NCBI RefSeq assembly: GCF_001642735.1
Contig: NZ_LWHM01000005.1
Span: 46,490-110,489, forward strand
DNA length: 64,000 nt
From: Pseudohongiella nitratireducens
Lineage (GTDB): Bacteria; Pseudomonadota; Gammaproteobacteria; Pseudomonadales; Pseudohongiellaceae
Direction: 5' to 3'
Part shown: one piece after another, positions 29,575 to 39,408 of the stretch
How the letters are laid out: each line of letters starts with the position of its first letter
Position numbering within the stretch: the stretch's first letter is position 1
Made by a program: the position numbers and the translations under genes
The notes under the pieces: generated by a model
Seen by the model: the letters and a program-made list of their open reading frames with translations, nothing else
Database searches by the model: none
Told to the model about the DNA's origin: nothing

Positions 29575-29957
29575 CTGGCTGCCGGGTAGGAGCCATCAGC
29601 ATCGTGCACTTCGCGTCCAGTGACCGGTGGGTTGAACACACAGGCCAGTACCAGATCTTCGTCGTTGGCATACAGGATGTGCTTGTCATGCTCGTTCAGG
29701 TTATACAAGGTTCCGGGGGTAATCTGGTGAGTCTCGTCTTTCGCCAGATCCACAATAGAGCCTGTGCCTGAGATGCAGTAAACCGACTCAAGGTGGTTCT
29801 TGTACTGCATGTGAGTCTCTGTGTTGGCAAAGATGGTGGTGATATGGAACGAATATCCCATGTTGTCATCGGCCAGCAACATGCGCACGCTCTGCCAGGT
29901 TTTTGATTTCACCAAGCGCTCGGTTTTTTCGCAATCCTGCAATTGTCTAACGATCAT
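29571..29957 (-). CDS. ectC: L-ectoine synthase
   Basis: A 128-residue cupin enzyme that cyclises N-gamma-acetyl-L-2,4-diaminobutyrate to ectoine. The cupin core is visible in [25 protein letters not shown] and [12 protein letters not shown], then [14 protein letters not shown]. It begins [21 protein letters not shown], the usual EctC N-terminus, and AGGACA precedes the ATG by eight bases. It is the last gene of ectABC. No ectD (ectoine hydroxylase) or aspartokinase gene follows within the window, so hydroxyectoine cannot be inferred from this locus. Confidence 0.97.
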   Translation of the reverse strand: MIVRQLQDCEKTERLVKSKTWQSVRMLLADDNMGYSFHITTIFANTETHMQYKNHLESVYCISGTGSIVDLAKDETHQITPGTLYNLNEHDKHILYANDEDLVLACVFNPPVTGREVHDADGSYPAAS

Positions 29958-29996
29958 AATGTTGTCCTGATTCGTAATGAATGAATTAGGTTTAGG

Positions 29997-31828
<1,832 letters not shown>

Positions 31829-32006
31829 AACAGTCTGTTTTCAGCTTCCATTTTCTCGATAAGTGAATGCTCGTGCTATCCATCAATCTGTATAAAGCGT
31901 TGGACAGGCGAGAGCGTGAAAGTATTGGTCTAGCTGTCTTGCCGGTCAGCTTGTGCTGGCTCTTGTTATTTTGCGGCATCCGGTGTGTCTTTGGATACCG
32001 TCACTT

Positions 32007-32032
32007 CGATAATTTTTGGTTATCGTTTTTTT
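32007..32032 (+). terminator. Small hairpin with T-run, plus strand
   Basis: CGATAA (32007-32012) pairs with TTATCG (32020-32025) around a seven-base loop and is followed by seven T. It has the form of a rho-independent terminator for plus-strand transcription, yet no plus-strand gene is seen upstream; an unannotated small RNA divergent from ectA could end here. Confidence 0.4.
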
Positions 32033-32115
32033 GACGGTGATAAGTATAACAAAACGATCCAGCGATGTCTAAGTCGTCGGCAGGGAGTCTTTTTTTGCCA
32101 AGTTTGGTTCTTTAA

Positions 32116-32413
32116 GGTGAGCGGCCAGAGCATCATGATCCATGAGCTCAGACGACCACAGCCCATCGGGCGCCGCTCGGCGGCCGGAAACTCAGCCTGG
32201 AGGCTTCGGACAATCCGGCCACTTATTCGATCGGTGAGCAGCGGCCAGATCACCATGCTCCTACGTTCAGACGACCACAGCCCAGCGCATGCTGCTCGGC
32301 GTGCGGAAACTCAGCCTGACGGCTTCAGACAGTCCGCCCGCTTTTTCGAGCATCATACGCTGGGCTTGGCGTGGTCTGATTGTCTGAACGTAGGAGCATG
32401 GTGCTCTGGCCTT
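32116..32413. repeat. Tandem ~117-bp repeat with inverted partial copy
   Basis: Copy A spans about 32116-32230 and copy B about 32233-32350; they share GCGGCCAGA, CAGACGACCACAGCCCA, GCTCGGCG, GCGGAAACTCAGCCTG, GGCTTC and TTCGA in the same order. A third partial copy at 32357-32413 is inverted and complements 32241-32290 over about 30 bases with one mismatch, so the RNA or DNA could fold into a large hairpin. Confidence 0.75.
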
Positions 32414-32456
32414 GTGCTATTGGATGTAGTGTGTCGGCTTTTTGCCAGCTGTAAAA

Positions 32457-32492
32457 AAAGCGGCTATCCCTTGTGTGAAGGATAGCCGCTTT
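32457..32492 (-). terminator. Rho-independent terminator of the quinoprotein dehydrogenase gene
   Basis: A 13-bp stem (32457-32469 with 32480-32492, AAAGCGGCTATCC and its complement) is followed on the minus strand by a run of T (from the A-run at 32453-32459). It lies 63 bp after the stop of the minus-strand dehydrogenase gene. The stem with a T-run also on the other side is weaker for plus-strand use. Confidence 0.88.
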
Positions 32493-32554
32493 GTTTGTCG
32501 GTTTGTTGTCACTGGTCAGTGTTTAACGGTGACTGACCAGAGTTTCGGCGTTGA

Positions 32555-34747
32555 TCAGTCTGGCAGGGCCAGGGCTACGATTTCGGCTGGGCCGTTGCCG
32601 CTGACGGCCATGACAATGTACTGCTTGCCATTGTGCATATATGTCATTGGCTGACCTGTCTGAGAGGCAGGCAGGTCAATCTCGGCGATGATCTCACCAG
32701 TGGCTTTGTCGACCGCACGGAAGATGCTGCTGCCACCGGTACCTTCGCCGGCAAACAGCAGGGACTTGGTCACCAGCAGGCCTGCGCGGGTCGGAATACC
32801 GGTGCGCGGTATATCGACGCCTTCCAGCAGCGGGTGGTTCTTCAGTCGCTCAGGTGTGTCCGCGTTAGCGATATACCAGTCGATATCACCTTCAACCAGG
32901 TCCATGGCACTGATACGGCCATAAGGTGGTTTAGTAATCGGAATACCTTCAACCGTTGGCGTACGTGCTGCACCCTGGATATAGTCCACGGTAGAAAACT
33001 CAGCGCCCGGTACTAGTGACAGTACAGATGGCATAGTGAAGGAGCCAATATATAGCTTGCCGGTTTCCGGGTCATAAGCACCGCCTTCCCAGTTAGTGCC
33101 TCCCAGCGTGCCAGGCAGGCTCAGGGTGCCGATAGTGCCATCAGCGGCATTGGCCAGTGATGGTGGGGTGTACAAAGGACCCAGGCGGTAAGGCTTGATA
33201 GCCTCTTTGGCCATTTCCAGAATTTCCGGCGTAAAGTCCACCAGGTCTTCTTCAGTGAAACCCTGGTTGTCGTAGGCCGGTGGCTGGGTCGGGAAGATCT
33301 GTTTTTCAGCTGTCCACTCACCAGGCACGTCTGTCTGAGGCACGGCGCGCTCTTCCATTTCCCAGATTGGCTCGCCTGTTTCGCGATCCAGCACATAAGC
33401 AAAGGCTTCTTTACTTAGCTGAACCAGTACTTTTCGGCCATTTGGGAGGTCTGCCAAGATTGGCGCAGAAGGTGTGTCGTAGTCCCAGATGTCATGACGA
33501 ACGTGCTGGAAGTACCATTGGCGCTCACCCGTGCGGTAGTCAACTGCAACCACAGAGCTGGTGAACAGGTTATCACCTGGGCGGTCACCGCCGTAACGGT
33601 CACCCGTGGCTGATTCAACCGGCAGGTACACTAGTCCAAGCTCGGTGTCCGCAGACATGGACGACCAAACACCGCCGTTACCGTTTACTGTTTCAGAGCC
33701 TTCAAACCAGGTCTCTGCGCCTTCTTCACCCGGCAATGGAATGTTGCGGTGAGTCCACAGCAGTTCACCAGTGTGAATATCAAAGGCACGCACATCGCCT
33801 TTGATGTTATCGGCGTGAGGTGGACGGTAGCTCACCTGGTGTGAAGCACCGACGACCAGAATGTCATCGATCACCAGTGGCGGGAAGGTCAGCGTGACGT
33901 CAAGATCATCTCGGACCGGGCTCATACGCAGACCGTCGACCAGGTCACGGATACCGCCATCGGCAAAAGATTCGACCAGGCGGCCAGTTTTGGCGTCCAG
34001 CGCGGCCAGGTGGTAACCCGGTGTAACGACAAAAATCACTTCTTTGCCTTCACCGTCAGTCCAGTAAGCAACACCTTTGCCGGAGTTCTTACGTGGGGAG
34101 CTGTCAAAGCGATCACCTTCCTGAGGACGCCACATCCACAGTGTCTGTCCTGTGCCAGCATCGATAGCCACTACGTTACGTGTAGTGCCGGCAGTGGCGT
34201 ACAGAACACCGTTGACCATAATGGGGTTGGTGACGTTCAGACCTTCAGGGCGTGGGCCGTAGTTTTCGGCCTTCCACCGCCAGGCCAATTCCAAGTCTGC
34301 CACATTATCAGCATTGATCTGATCCAGCGGCGCATAACGATTGGAGTGCATGCCACCGTTCATGGTCGGCCATGGGTAGTAGTCGATACCGTCGCTGGCG
34401 GCTGCCTGTTCAATTTCCAGGTTGGCCAGGCGTGCGACATTACTGCCTTCAACAGGCGTGGTAGCACGACCCATGTTCAGCACGTGTGCTGTCAGATCCA
34501 GGTATTGATCCGGGGTCAGTGATCCGGGGGTTTCAGCTGGCATGGTTGCCATGATGCGCTGATACAGATCGAAAGCTGACTCACCGAGCCAGTCATTGGT
34601 TATCCGCATTTCGATGTCAGCACGGACGTGACAACGCGCACACTCTGATTGAAATAACTCAGCACCCCGTTCTGCAGACGCGTTTTGCGCATGCGCACCA
34701 ACAGTCGTCAACAAGGGCAGCAACATGAACAGCAATACTCTGATCAC
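32555..34747 (-). CDS. PQQ-dependent dehydrogenase with N-terminal cytochrome c domain
   Basis: A 730-residue periplasmic quinoprotein. A signal peptide (ending GAHAQNA) is followed by a cytochrome c module with CARCH heme motif near residue 37. From about residue 115 the eight-bladed PQQ propeller begins (DYYPWPTMNGGMHSNRYAPLDQINADNV), with blade repeats VVAIDAGTGQTLWMW, LAALDAKTGRL, VRAFDIHTGELLW, VVAVDYRTGERQWYFQ and AYVLDRETGEPIWEME. It oxidises an alcohol or sugar and passes electrons through its own heme to the respiratory chain; the substrate is not readable. The cytochrome precedes the propeller, unlike the alcohol dehydrogenases that carry it at the C-terminus. Confidence 0.9.
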   Translation of the reverse strand: MIRVLLFMLLPLLTTVGAHAQNASAERGAELFQSECARCHVRADIEMRITNDWLGESAFDLYQRIMATMPAETPGSLTPDQYLDLTAHVLNMGRATTPVEGSNVARLANLEIEQAAASDGIDYYPWPTMNGGMHSNRYAPLDQINADNVADLELAWRWKAENYGPRPEGLNVTNPIMVNGVLYATAGTTRNVVAIDAGTGQTLWMWRPQEGDRFDSSPRKNSGKGVAYWTDGEGKEVIFVVTPGYHLAALDAKTGRLVESFADGGIRDLVDGLRMSPVRDDLDVTLTFPPLVIDDILVVGASHQVSYRPPHADNIKGDVRAFDIHTGELLWTHRNIPLPGEEGAETWFEGSETVNGNGGVWSSMSADTELGLVYLPVESATGDRYGGDRPGDNLFTSSVVAVDYRTGERQWYFQHVRHDIWDYDTPSAPILADLPNGRKVLVQLSKEAFAYVLDRETGEPIWEMEERAVPQTDVPGEWTAEKQIFPTQPPAYDNQGFTEEDLVDFTPEILEMAKEAIKPYRLGPLYTPPSLANAADGTIGTLSLPGTLGGTNWEGGAYDPETGKLYIGSFTMPSVLSLVPGAEFSTVDYIQGAARTPTVEGIPITKPPYGRISAMDLVEGDIDWYIANADTPERLKNHPLLEGVDIPRTGIPTRAGLLVTKSLLFAGEGTGGSSIFRAVDKATGEIIAEIDLPASQTGQPMTYMHNGKQYIVMAVSGNGPAEIVALALPD

Positions 34748-34991
34748 GTGATTTCTCCTCTTTTTATATGAAGTTATCCCGGATTGCTTGTAGTTGTTAG
34801 AAGTGACAATCTGTTTCAGGGGGAAGTCCGGTCGACGATAGTACAGCGTTTGCAGGCATCAAGGAAGCGTATCGCTGTTACAGTGCGTGACAATTTCTTG
34901 ATGCAATAAATCACCAACAAAATTCGTTATAGTGTTTATACGACAGATTAAGGTATTCAGATTAACCTTGGCTTAACCAGGAGGGTGGTTC

Positions 34992-36665
34992 GTGATTAAA
35001 GACATGACAAGAGGGTTGGTGTCTGGAAGGGGTTCTGGAGGGATGTCTGGCGGGGTATTTGGAAGCGTGGTGTCTGCAAGATTGTCAGCATTCACTTCGC
35101 GCAAGAGTATTAATTTCCCTGCTACTATCACCACCGTTTCCCTGCTCGCCGTACTGGCAGGCTGCGCGACCAACCCGGTTACCGGGGATCGTGAACTGAA
35201 CCTGATCTCCACCCATGAACAGATCGCCATTGGCGAGCAGAACTACGTACCCACCCAGCAAAGCCAGGGTGGACAATATAAGGTGGACGCCGAACTGACT
35301 CGTTACGTCAATGAGGTCGGTCAACGGGTAGCAGCCTATGCACCGATTGATCTGCCCTACGAGTTTGTCGTGCTGAACAATTCCGTGCCCAATGCCTGGG
35401 CATTGCCCGGCGGCAAAATGGCCATCAACCGCGGTCTGCTTTATGAGCTGGAAACCGAGGCCGAGCTGGCTGCGGTACTGGGCCATGAGGCCGTACACGC
35501 TGCCGCCCGTCACGGAGCCCAATCCATGGAACGCGGCATGTTGCTGCAAGGCGCCCTGATGGCTACCACCATTGCCGCCTCCAACTCGGATTATGCGGGC
35601 TATATTGTCGGTGGTGCCCAGGTTGGCGCACAGCTGATCAGCCAGCAGTATGGCCGTGACGCTGAACGTGAATCAGATTTGTACGGCACCCGGTATATGG
35701 CCCAGGCGGGATACGATCCCCAGGCCGCTGTCAGTTTGCAGGAGACCTTTGTTCGTTTGTCCGAAGGCAGGCAGGCGGGTTGGCTGGATGGCCTTTTTGC
35801 CAGTCATCCGCCATCGCAAGAGCGAGTCGCCAATAACAGGCAACTCGTGGCTCAGCTGCGAAGTGAGGGCTTCACTAACGGTGAACAGGGCCGTGAGCGA
35901 TATCAGCAGATGACACAAACCCTGCGCGAGACCAAACCGGCCTATGATGCCTTTGATGAAGCCCAGCGCCTGGCGTCAGAAGGTCAACTGGATGAGGCGG
36001 AAGCGCAGGTCGATGAAGCCATTCGCATGTTTTCTCGCGAAGCCCGCTTTTACGGCCTGAAAGGCAATATCGCCCTGAATCGCCGTGATTATGGCGAGGC
36101 CATTGATTTGTATAACAGCGCCATTGCCCGAGACGATGGGTACTATGAGTATTACCTGGGGCGCGGTCTGGCCTATAACGAGCGTGGCAACGATCGTCAG
36201 GCCCGTGCCGACCTGCAGGCCAGTAATGACCTGCTGCCAACGGCACTGGCCAGTAATGAACTCGGTGGTCTGGCACTGGCCGCCAATGATCGCAGTGCCG
36301 CCAAAAGCTATTTCGAACAGGCCGCTAGCGCACCAGGCCAGATTGGTCAAAACGCCCAGCAGGCCTATTACCGCCTGGAAATCCAGGACAACCCGGGAAG
36401 CGCCGTGCAAGGTGGTGTCTACGTTGACGACCAGGGACGTGTCATTCTGCGGCTGAGAAACGCCAGCCCTGTCAACCTGAGCCAGGTCACCGTGCAGATG
36501 CAGGGTATCCTGAATGGCGAAGCTGTCAGCCAGCCGGCCACGATCCAGAATCTGGCAGCCGGCCAGACCCAGGACTTTAATACTGGTGTGCAACTGGCAG
36601 CAGACGGAAGTCAGCAACTGACGAATGCCCAGGTAATTGTTCAGCAAGCAGTTGTAGCAAATTAA
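34992..36665 (+). CDS. M48 family metallopeptidase lipoprotein with TPR region
   Basis: A 557-residue protein. The GTG start has AGGAGG seven bases upstream. After an unusual Gly/Ser-rich N-terminus of about 45 residues comes a lipoprotein signal TVSLLAVLAGCATNPVTG. The peptidase domain holds the zinc motif HEAVH in VLGHEAVHAAARHG and the downstream E in RDAERESDLYGTRYMAQAG. From about residue 310 a TPR-type helical region follows (AFDEAQRLASEGQLDEAEAQVDEAIRMF, DYGEAIDLYNSAIARDDGYYEYYLGRGLAYNERGN). This is the BepA/YfgC-like layout, linked to outer-membrane protein quality control in related proteins. Confidence 0.9.
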   Translation: MIKDMTRGLVSGRGSGGMSGGVFGSVVSARLSAFTSRKSINFPATITTVSLLAVLAGCATNPVTGDRELNLISTHEQIAIGEQNYVPTQQSQGGQYKVDAELTRYVNEVGQRVAAYAPIDLPYEFVVLNNSVPNAWALPGGKMAINRGLLYELETEAELAAVLGHEAVHAAARHGAQSMERGMLLQGALMATTIAASNSDYAGYIVGGAQVGAQLISQQYGRDAERESDLYGTRYMAQAGYDPQAAVSLQETFVRLSEGRQAGWLDGLFASHPPSQERVANNRQLVAQLRSEGFTNGEQGRERYQQMTQTLRETKPAYDAFDEAQRLASEGQLDEAEAQVDEAIRMFSREARFYGLKGNIALNRRDYGEAIDLYNSAIARDDGYYEYYLGRGLAYNERGNDRQARADLQASNDLLPTALASNELGGLALAANDRSAAKSYFEQAASAPGQIGQNAQQAYYRLEIQDNPGSAVQGGVYVDDQGRVILRLRNASPVNLSQVTVQMQGILNGEAVSQPATIQNLAAGQTQDFNTGVQLAADGSQQLTNAQVIVQQAVVAN

Positions 36666-36746
36666 CCAGGAGCTACCATCGTCGCTGACGCTCCTGGGGT
36701 TGTGCACTCTGTTAAGAGTGAGGATTTAGAGGCAAAAAAAAGAGTT

Positions 36747-36776
36747 TTGTCACGGGTGCCAAGACTACTGTATAAT
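36747..36776 (+). promoter_or_regulatory. Sigma-70 promoter upstream of tRNA-Arg
   Basis: TTGTCA (36747-36752) and TATAAT (36771-36776) are separated by 18 bases and followed by the GC-rich CGCGCCC, the discriminator type common in stable-RNA promoters. It lies about 200 bp ahead of the tRNA, so the primary transcript would carry a long leader. Confidence 0.75.
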
Positions 36777-36865
36777 CGCGCCCTCGATTCGGGACGGCAG
36801 TATGGATAGACTAGCGGCCCAGCTAAAACGTCCCGATGGGCCAGGCAGCCGTAGCGCCGGCCAAC

Positions 36866-36953
36866 GCACTGAAGGTGGCAGTGCCATAACAACAAACCGC
36901 CACAGTATTCCGCCCCGGGTCGCGGGCAGGCACCGAAGGTGAACAGTGCCATT
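36866..36953 (+). repeat. Repeated hairpin motif in tRNA leader
   Basis: Two related segments, 36866-36888 and 36930-36953, share the pattern GCACyGAAGGTG..CAGTGCCAT followed by an A-rich stretch and CAA. Each can fold into a small hairpin (GCAC/GTGC base). They lie 64 bp apart just before the tRNA. Confidence 0.6.
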
Positions 36954-36976
36954 AAACAAATCACCAGACAGTTTAT

Positions 36977-37053
36977 GCACCCGTAGCTCAGCTGGATAGA
37001 GTAGGTGGCTTCGAACCACTTGGTCGGGAGTTCGAATCTCTCCGGGTGCGCCA
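36977..37053 (+). tRNA. tRNA-Arg (anticodon UCG)
   Basis: A 77-base cloverleaf: acceptor stem GCACCCG (36977-36983) pairs with CGGGTGC (37043-37049); D arm GCTC/GAGT; anticodon arm with loop CTTCGAA and anticodon TCG at 37011-37013; T arm GGGAG TTCGAAT CTCTC; discriminator G and encoded CCA at 37051-37053. It reads CGA codons. Its 3' end is the attachment site of the island that follows, which restores the tRNA sequence. Confidence 0.96.
37028..37053 (+). repeat. attL: left 26-bp direct repeat of the genomic island
   Basis: The last 26 bases of tRNA-Arg, from GAGTTCGAATCTC to the CCA end, are identical to 52022-52047, and the match stops abruptly on both sides. The integrase gene begins 22 bp away. 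Tyrosine integrases often use the T-arm to 3' end of a tRNA in this way. Confidence 0.95.
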
Positions 37054-37059
37054 TACAAA

Positions 37060-37080
37060 AACTAACAATATCAGTTAGTT
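37060..37080 (-). terminator. Terminator hairpin behind the integrase gene
   Basis: AACTAAC (37060-37066) pairs with GTTAGTT (37074-37080) around seven bases. On the minus strand it is followed by TTTTTG, so it would end integrase transcription before it runs antisense into the tRNA. Confidence 0.65.
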
Positions 37081-38328
37081 AGAGTTGTGGCGGTGATTGG
37101 CGTGACCATTTTGTGACCGTTTTTCATCGCCACGATCTCGGATCTTAGCGATTGCTTCCCCTAAGTTTGGTCTATCCTCCCGGATAAACTTCCCGTAGTG
37201 CTTCTTGATCATCTCCACGCTGGTTCCACACATCGGAGCAATCCATTCTGGTGGAATGTACTGCGTGAGCATCTGACTGATAAAGGTATGCCTCAGTTGG
37301 TTTGGGCCTCTATGGCGTACCTTTGCTTGCTTGAGTAAGCCAGTCCAGACTGTCCGGAATGAAGAATCACCTGCCCAGGGTTTGTGTACAGCAGAGCTGT
37401 GGAAGACAAAGCGTACCTGCTCCTTTGCGAAGCTGCGGTTGTTGCGCTGTCTGACCTCGATTTCCTGCGCAGGCAGCATGAAGGTATGCTTCTTCTGCCG
37501 TTTCAGGAAGTCGATAGCTTCTGGCAGTAAATCGAACTCCCTGATACTGGCTTTGGTCTTGGGTAACTTGTACTCATTGTTTACCCGGTTGCGTGTGACA
37601 CGTACTGTCCAGTTCGTCAGATCGATATCTTCCCAAGCCAGCGCCAGCAGTTCACCCTCACGCAGACCTGCCCAGGCATTGAAGCCAATGGCATTGATCT
37701 CCTGCTCTCGGTAAGTATCCAGGCCTGTAATGCGCTCCAACTCCTCCAGTGACAAAGGGTCTGGTTCGCCCTGGGTGTCAAGCTCCAGGTTCTTGATGGT
37801 TGCCATCGGGTTGGCTTGGATAACGCCGTCTGCGTGAGCGTCCTCAAATGCACCACGCAACGGAGTCATAATGCAGTTGATGGTTTTGTTGGCCAGGTCC
37901 TGTGTGGGTAGCTCTATTGTCTGCCAGCGCCGTATCTCTGACCGCGTAATGTCATTGAACTTCCTGGCGCCCCATTTCGGTATGACATGCTTGTGGGCAT
38001 CCTTTTCGTACTTGTTGTATCCAGAAGGGGCAACCGTGGCTTTTTTAACCTCAAGCCAGTGAAGTACACCTTCTTTCACAGTTTTGGTTGTGCTGCTGGA
38101 GCCGCCAAACATGGCGGCCCTCGCAGAGTTAGGGAAATGCTGAGAGTAGTTAAAGCGGTTCTCTCTGATTTCCAGTTTAATGACAGACAGCTTATTAGCC
38201 GCATGGGCAATGTTGTGTTTTGTAGGCTTCAGGCCGGAGAGGATCTCCGCACATCGTACACCTTTGTAGGTGAAGCGGATGCGGAGAAAGCCTCCTGGCA
38301 CATCTACGCCTTTAGGCAACGTAGTCAT
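37075..38328 (-). CDS. int: Tyrosine site-specific integrase
   Basis: A 417-residue recombinase. An N-terminal arm-binding region (GGFLRIRFTYKGVRCAEIL) is followed by a core-binding SAM-like domain and a catalytic domain with the first Arg in GLREGELLALAWEDID, NQLRHTFISQML (the usual HxxR box; the His is Asn here, followed by the R-H pair), and the tyrosine in KKHYGKF. It stands directly beside the tRNA it uses as target, as in P4-like and phage-like islands. The C-terminal tail codons contain two GTGACC motifs repeated at the other island end. Its start overlaps the excisionase-like gene by 17 bp. Confidence 0.95.
   Translation of the reverse strand: MTTLPKGVDVPGGFLRIRFTYKGVRCAEILSGLKPTKHNIAHAANKLSVIKLEIRENRFNYSQHFPNSARAAMFGGSSSTTKTVKEGVLHWLEVKKATVAPSGYNKYEKDAHKHVIPKWGARKFNDITRSEIRRWQTIELPTQDLANKTINCIMTPLRGAFEDAHADGVIQANPMATIKNLELDTQGEPDPLSLEELERITGLDTYREQEINAIGFNAWAGLREGELLALAWEDIDLTNWTVRVTRNRVNNEYKLPKTKASIREFDLLPEAIDFLKRQKKHTFMLPAQEIEVRQRNNRSFAKEQVRFVFHSSAVHKPWAGDSSFRTVWTGLLKQAKVRHRGPNQLRHTFISQMLTQYIPPEWIAPMCGTSVEMIKKHYGKFIREDRPNLGEAIAKIRDRGDEKRSQNGHANHRHNSN
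37102..37118. promoter_or_regulatory. Putative integrase arm site, left end
   Basis: GTGACC occurs at 37102-37107 and 37113-37118, eleven bases apart (one helical turn), inside the 3' end of the integrase gene. The same pair with the same spacing recurs at the right end of the island (51876-51892). Inference: binding sites for the integrase or excisionase. Confidence 0.55.
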
Positions 38329-38530
38329 GTGTCTCTATCCATTCGTCGATTGCTCGGGGATTGACCATGATATTCCCATCAGGTGCCTTCTTCCACTCGC
38401 GACCTTCACGCCATTGACCGCTCCGGATCTTGCCGCGGATGGCATCAGGGGTGTAGCCGTTGATGGACTTGAGTAGAGTTGATTTCACCCATTTGGCGAA
38501 CGGATAAATGATGATTTCATGGGATTGCAT
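38312..38530 (-). CDS. Excisionase-like protein (DUF1233 type)
   Basis: A 72-residue protein starting MQSHEIIIYPFAKWV at the ATG at 38530; a longer ATG-less reading to 38593 overlaps the next gene and is not preferred. The sequence NGYTPDAIRGKIRSGQWREG, then APDGNIMVNPRAIDEWIE, matches the small DNA-binding excisionases that direct phage and island excision. It overlaps the integrase start. Directionality factor of the island is the likely role. Confidence 0.78.
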   Translation of the reverse strand: MQSHEIIIYPFAKWVKSTLLKSINGYTPDAIRGKIRSGQWREGREWKKAPDGNIMVNPRAIDEWIETHDYVA

Positions 38531-38534
38531 GGTA

Positions 38535-38969
38535 TTAGTGGCTCTCGAAGAATTTCTGGAGTTGAGGGATGGCGATTCGGGCAGCGGCGACATAGCGGCG
38601 AGATTGTCTGTCGTCTAAATTCGTCATCAGCCGCACTTCTCTGGTGTTGATAATAGGCATGCACTCAAGCAGAACTTGTAAGCGGGATATGTTTAGTGGT
38701 TGATTGCCTCCAGAGGCGGCGTTTGCTGCACCTGTTAATATGTCGTTGACGCGCCATACCTCATTTCTTGATATCTCTCCAGACTCACCGATGCCTGACA
38801 AGCTCGAATACCTTAGGCTTTGCATTTTGTCCATTACCGGATTATCTATGTTTTTCGCTGCAGTTTGACGTCGACCTGTGCCCCTTTGTGAGTATCGAAT
38901 CCGGTCTGTTTTTGCTGCGCCAAGGCTTTTCATCAGAAGCGGAAAATCGTCAATTCTTGGTGTTGTCAT
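38535..38969 (-). CDS. Unrecognised island protein, possible regulator
   Basis: A 144-residue protein; the ATG at 38969 (MTTPRIDDFPLLMKS) is preferred to an in-frame start 34 codons earlier because AAGGA precedes it at a loose distance and the extension looks non-coding. The C-terminal part (LNISRLQVLLECMPIINTREVRLMTNLDDRQSRRYVAAAR) could form helices including a helix-turn-helix, but this is uncertain. It ends 4 bp before the excisionase-like gene, so it belongs to the same small operon. Confidence 0.55.
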   Translation of the reverse strand: MTTPRIDDFPLLMKSLGAAKTDRIRYSQRGTGRRQTAAKNIDNPVMDKMQSLRYSSLSGIGESGEISRNEVWRVNDILTGAANAASGGNQPLNISRLQVLLECMPIINTREVRLMTNLDDRQSRRYVAAARIAIPQLQKFFESH

Positions 38970-39103
38970 GTTAAAAATAAATCCTTGTAAATCAAGGCCA
39001 TAAACGGGCCCTATATAATAAGAGACTCTGCGAGACGATCCGTCTGTCCGCCCCGCGTCTCTTTCACGCAACCATCGTTCCCGTTGCGCTCAAGAAACCG
39101 AGT

Positions 39104-39206
39104 CTCGCCAGAGGAAAAGGAAAGAAGAAATTGCGTCAATCCAAATCCGCAAGAGTGCCCGGAGGGCGCTGGATTGACTTCCTTAGCTTCCTTTTCCTCT
39201 GGCGAG
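39104..39206. repeat. 103-bp nested inverted repeat
   Basis: Outer arms 39104-39122 and 39188-39206 (CTCGCCAGAGGAAAAGGAA and its complement) are perfectly complementary; inner arms 39135-39143 and 39170-39178 (GTCAATCCA/TGGATTGAC) continue the pairing. It can form a long cruciform or RNA hairpin. Confidence 0.85.
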
Positions 39207-39313
39207 GCGACTTCAAATTTCTGAATTTTTGGGGTATTTCTGTCCTGAGGTTATGTCTGTTTCTGCTTCTGGTTTAATGCGAATCTTTTTGGCTTTTCTC
39301 CCCGCCCCTTCCC

Positions 39314-39408
39314 CTTGGCTCTATGTCCATAGAGCACGCAGTGCAAGGAGGGTGAGCGAAGCGAGGCCCGACGCCAGCACGGGAGTGCGTCATGGGCATA
39401 GAGCCAAG
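39314..39408. repeat. 95-bp inverted repeat
   Basis: Arms 39314-39325 and 39397-39408 (CTTGGCTCTATG and its complement) are perfect; short inner complements (ACGCA 39336-39340 with TGCGT 39386-39390) extend the pairing. It stands 108 bp from the first hairpin in the same intergenic region. Confidence 0.75.

Larger units (their letters stand above)
31829..32456. other. Long gene-free region upstream of ectA
   Basis: About 630 bp between ectA and the terminator of the quinoprotein gene. It holds the ectABC promoter region (not resolvable by eye), a small T-run hairpin at 32007-32032, and a pair of about 117-bp tandem repeats with an inverted partial third copy at 32116-32413. A plus-strand reading frame across 31985-32485 has repeated, non-protein-like sequence and no good start, so I do not call it a gene. 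Confidence 0.6.
36666..36976 (+). ncRNA. Candidate structured leader or small RNA between promoter and tRNA-Arg
   Basis: About 310 bp without a gene. A strong promoter ends at 36776; the roughly 195 bases from there to the tRNA contain complementary segments A 36789-36796 / A' 36829-36836 (TCGGGACG and its complement) and B 36816-36821 / B' 36837-36842 (GGCCCA and its complement) in the order A-B-A'-B', which is pseudoknot geometry. Two similar hairpins follow: GCACTGAAGGTGGCAGTGC at 36866-36884 and a related copy at 36930-36948. Known RNA families were not recognised. Confidence 0.4.

Noticed and set aside
31985..32485. Plus-strand frame of 166 codons upstream of ectA
   Set aside because: Runs through tandem repeats and a terminator; composition is not protein-like and no ribosome site is seen.
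36662..37058. Minus-strand reading frames across the tRNA-Arg
   Set aside because: They are antisense to the tRNA and its leader; such frames arise often from tRNA sequence and have no ribosome site or family resemblance.
39104..39408. CRISPR-like array
   Set aside because: There are inverted repeats but no regularly spaced direct repeats and no cas genes.
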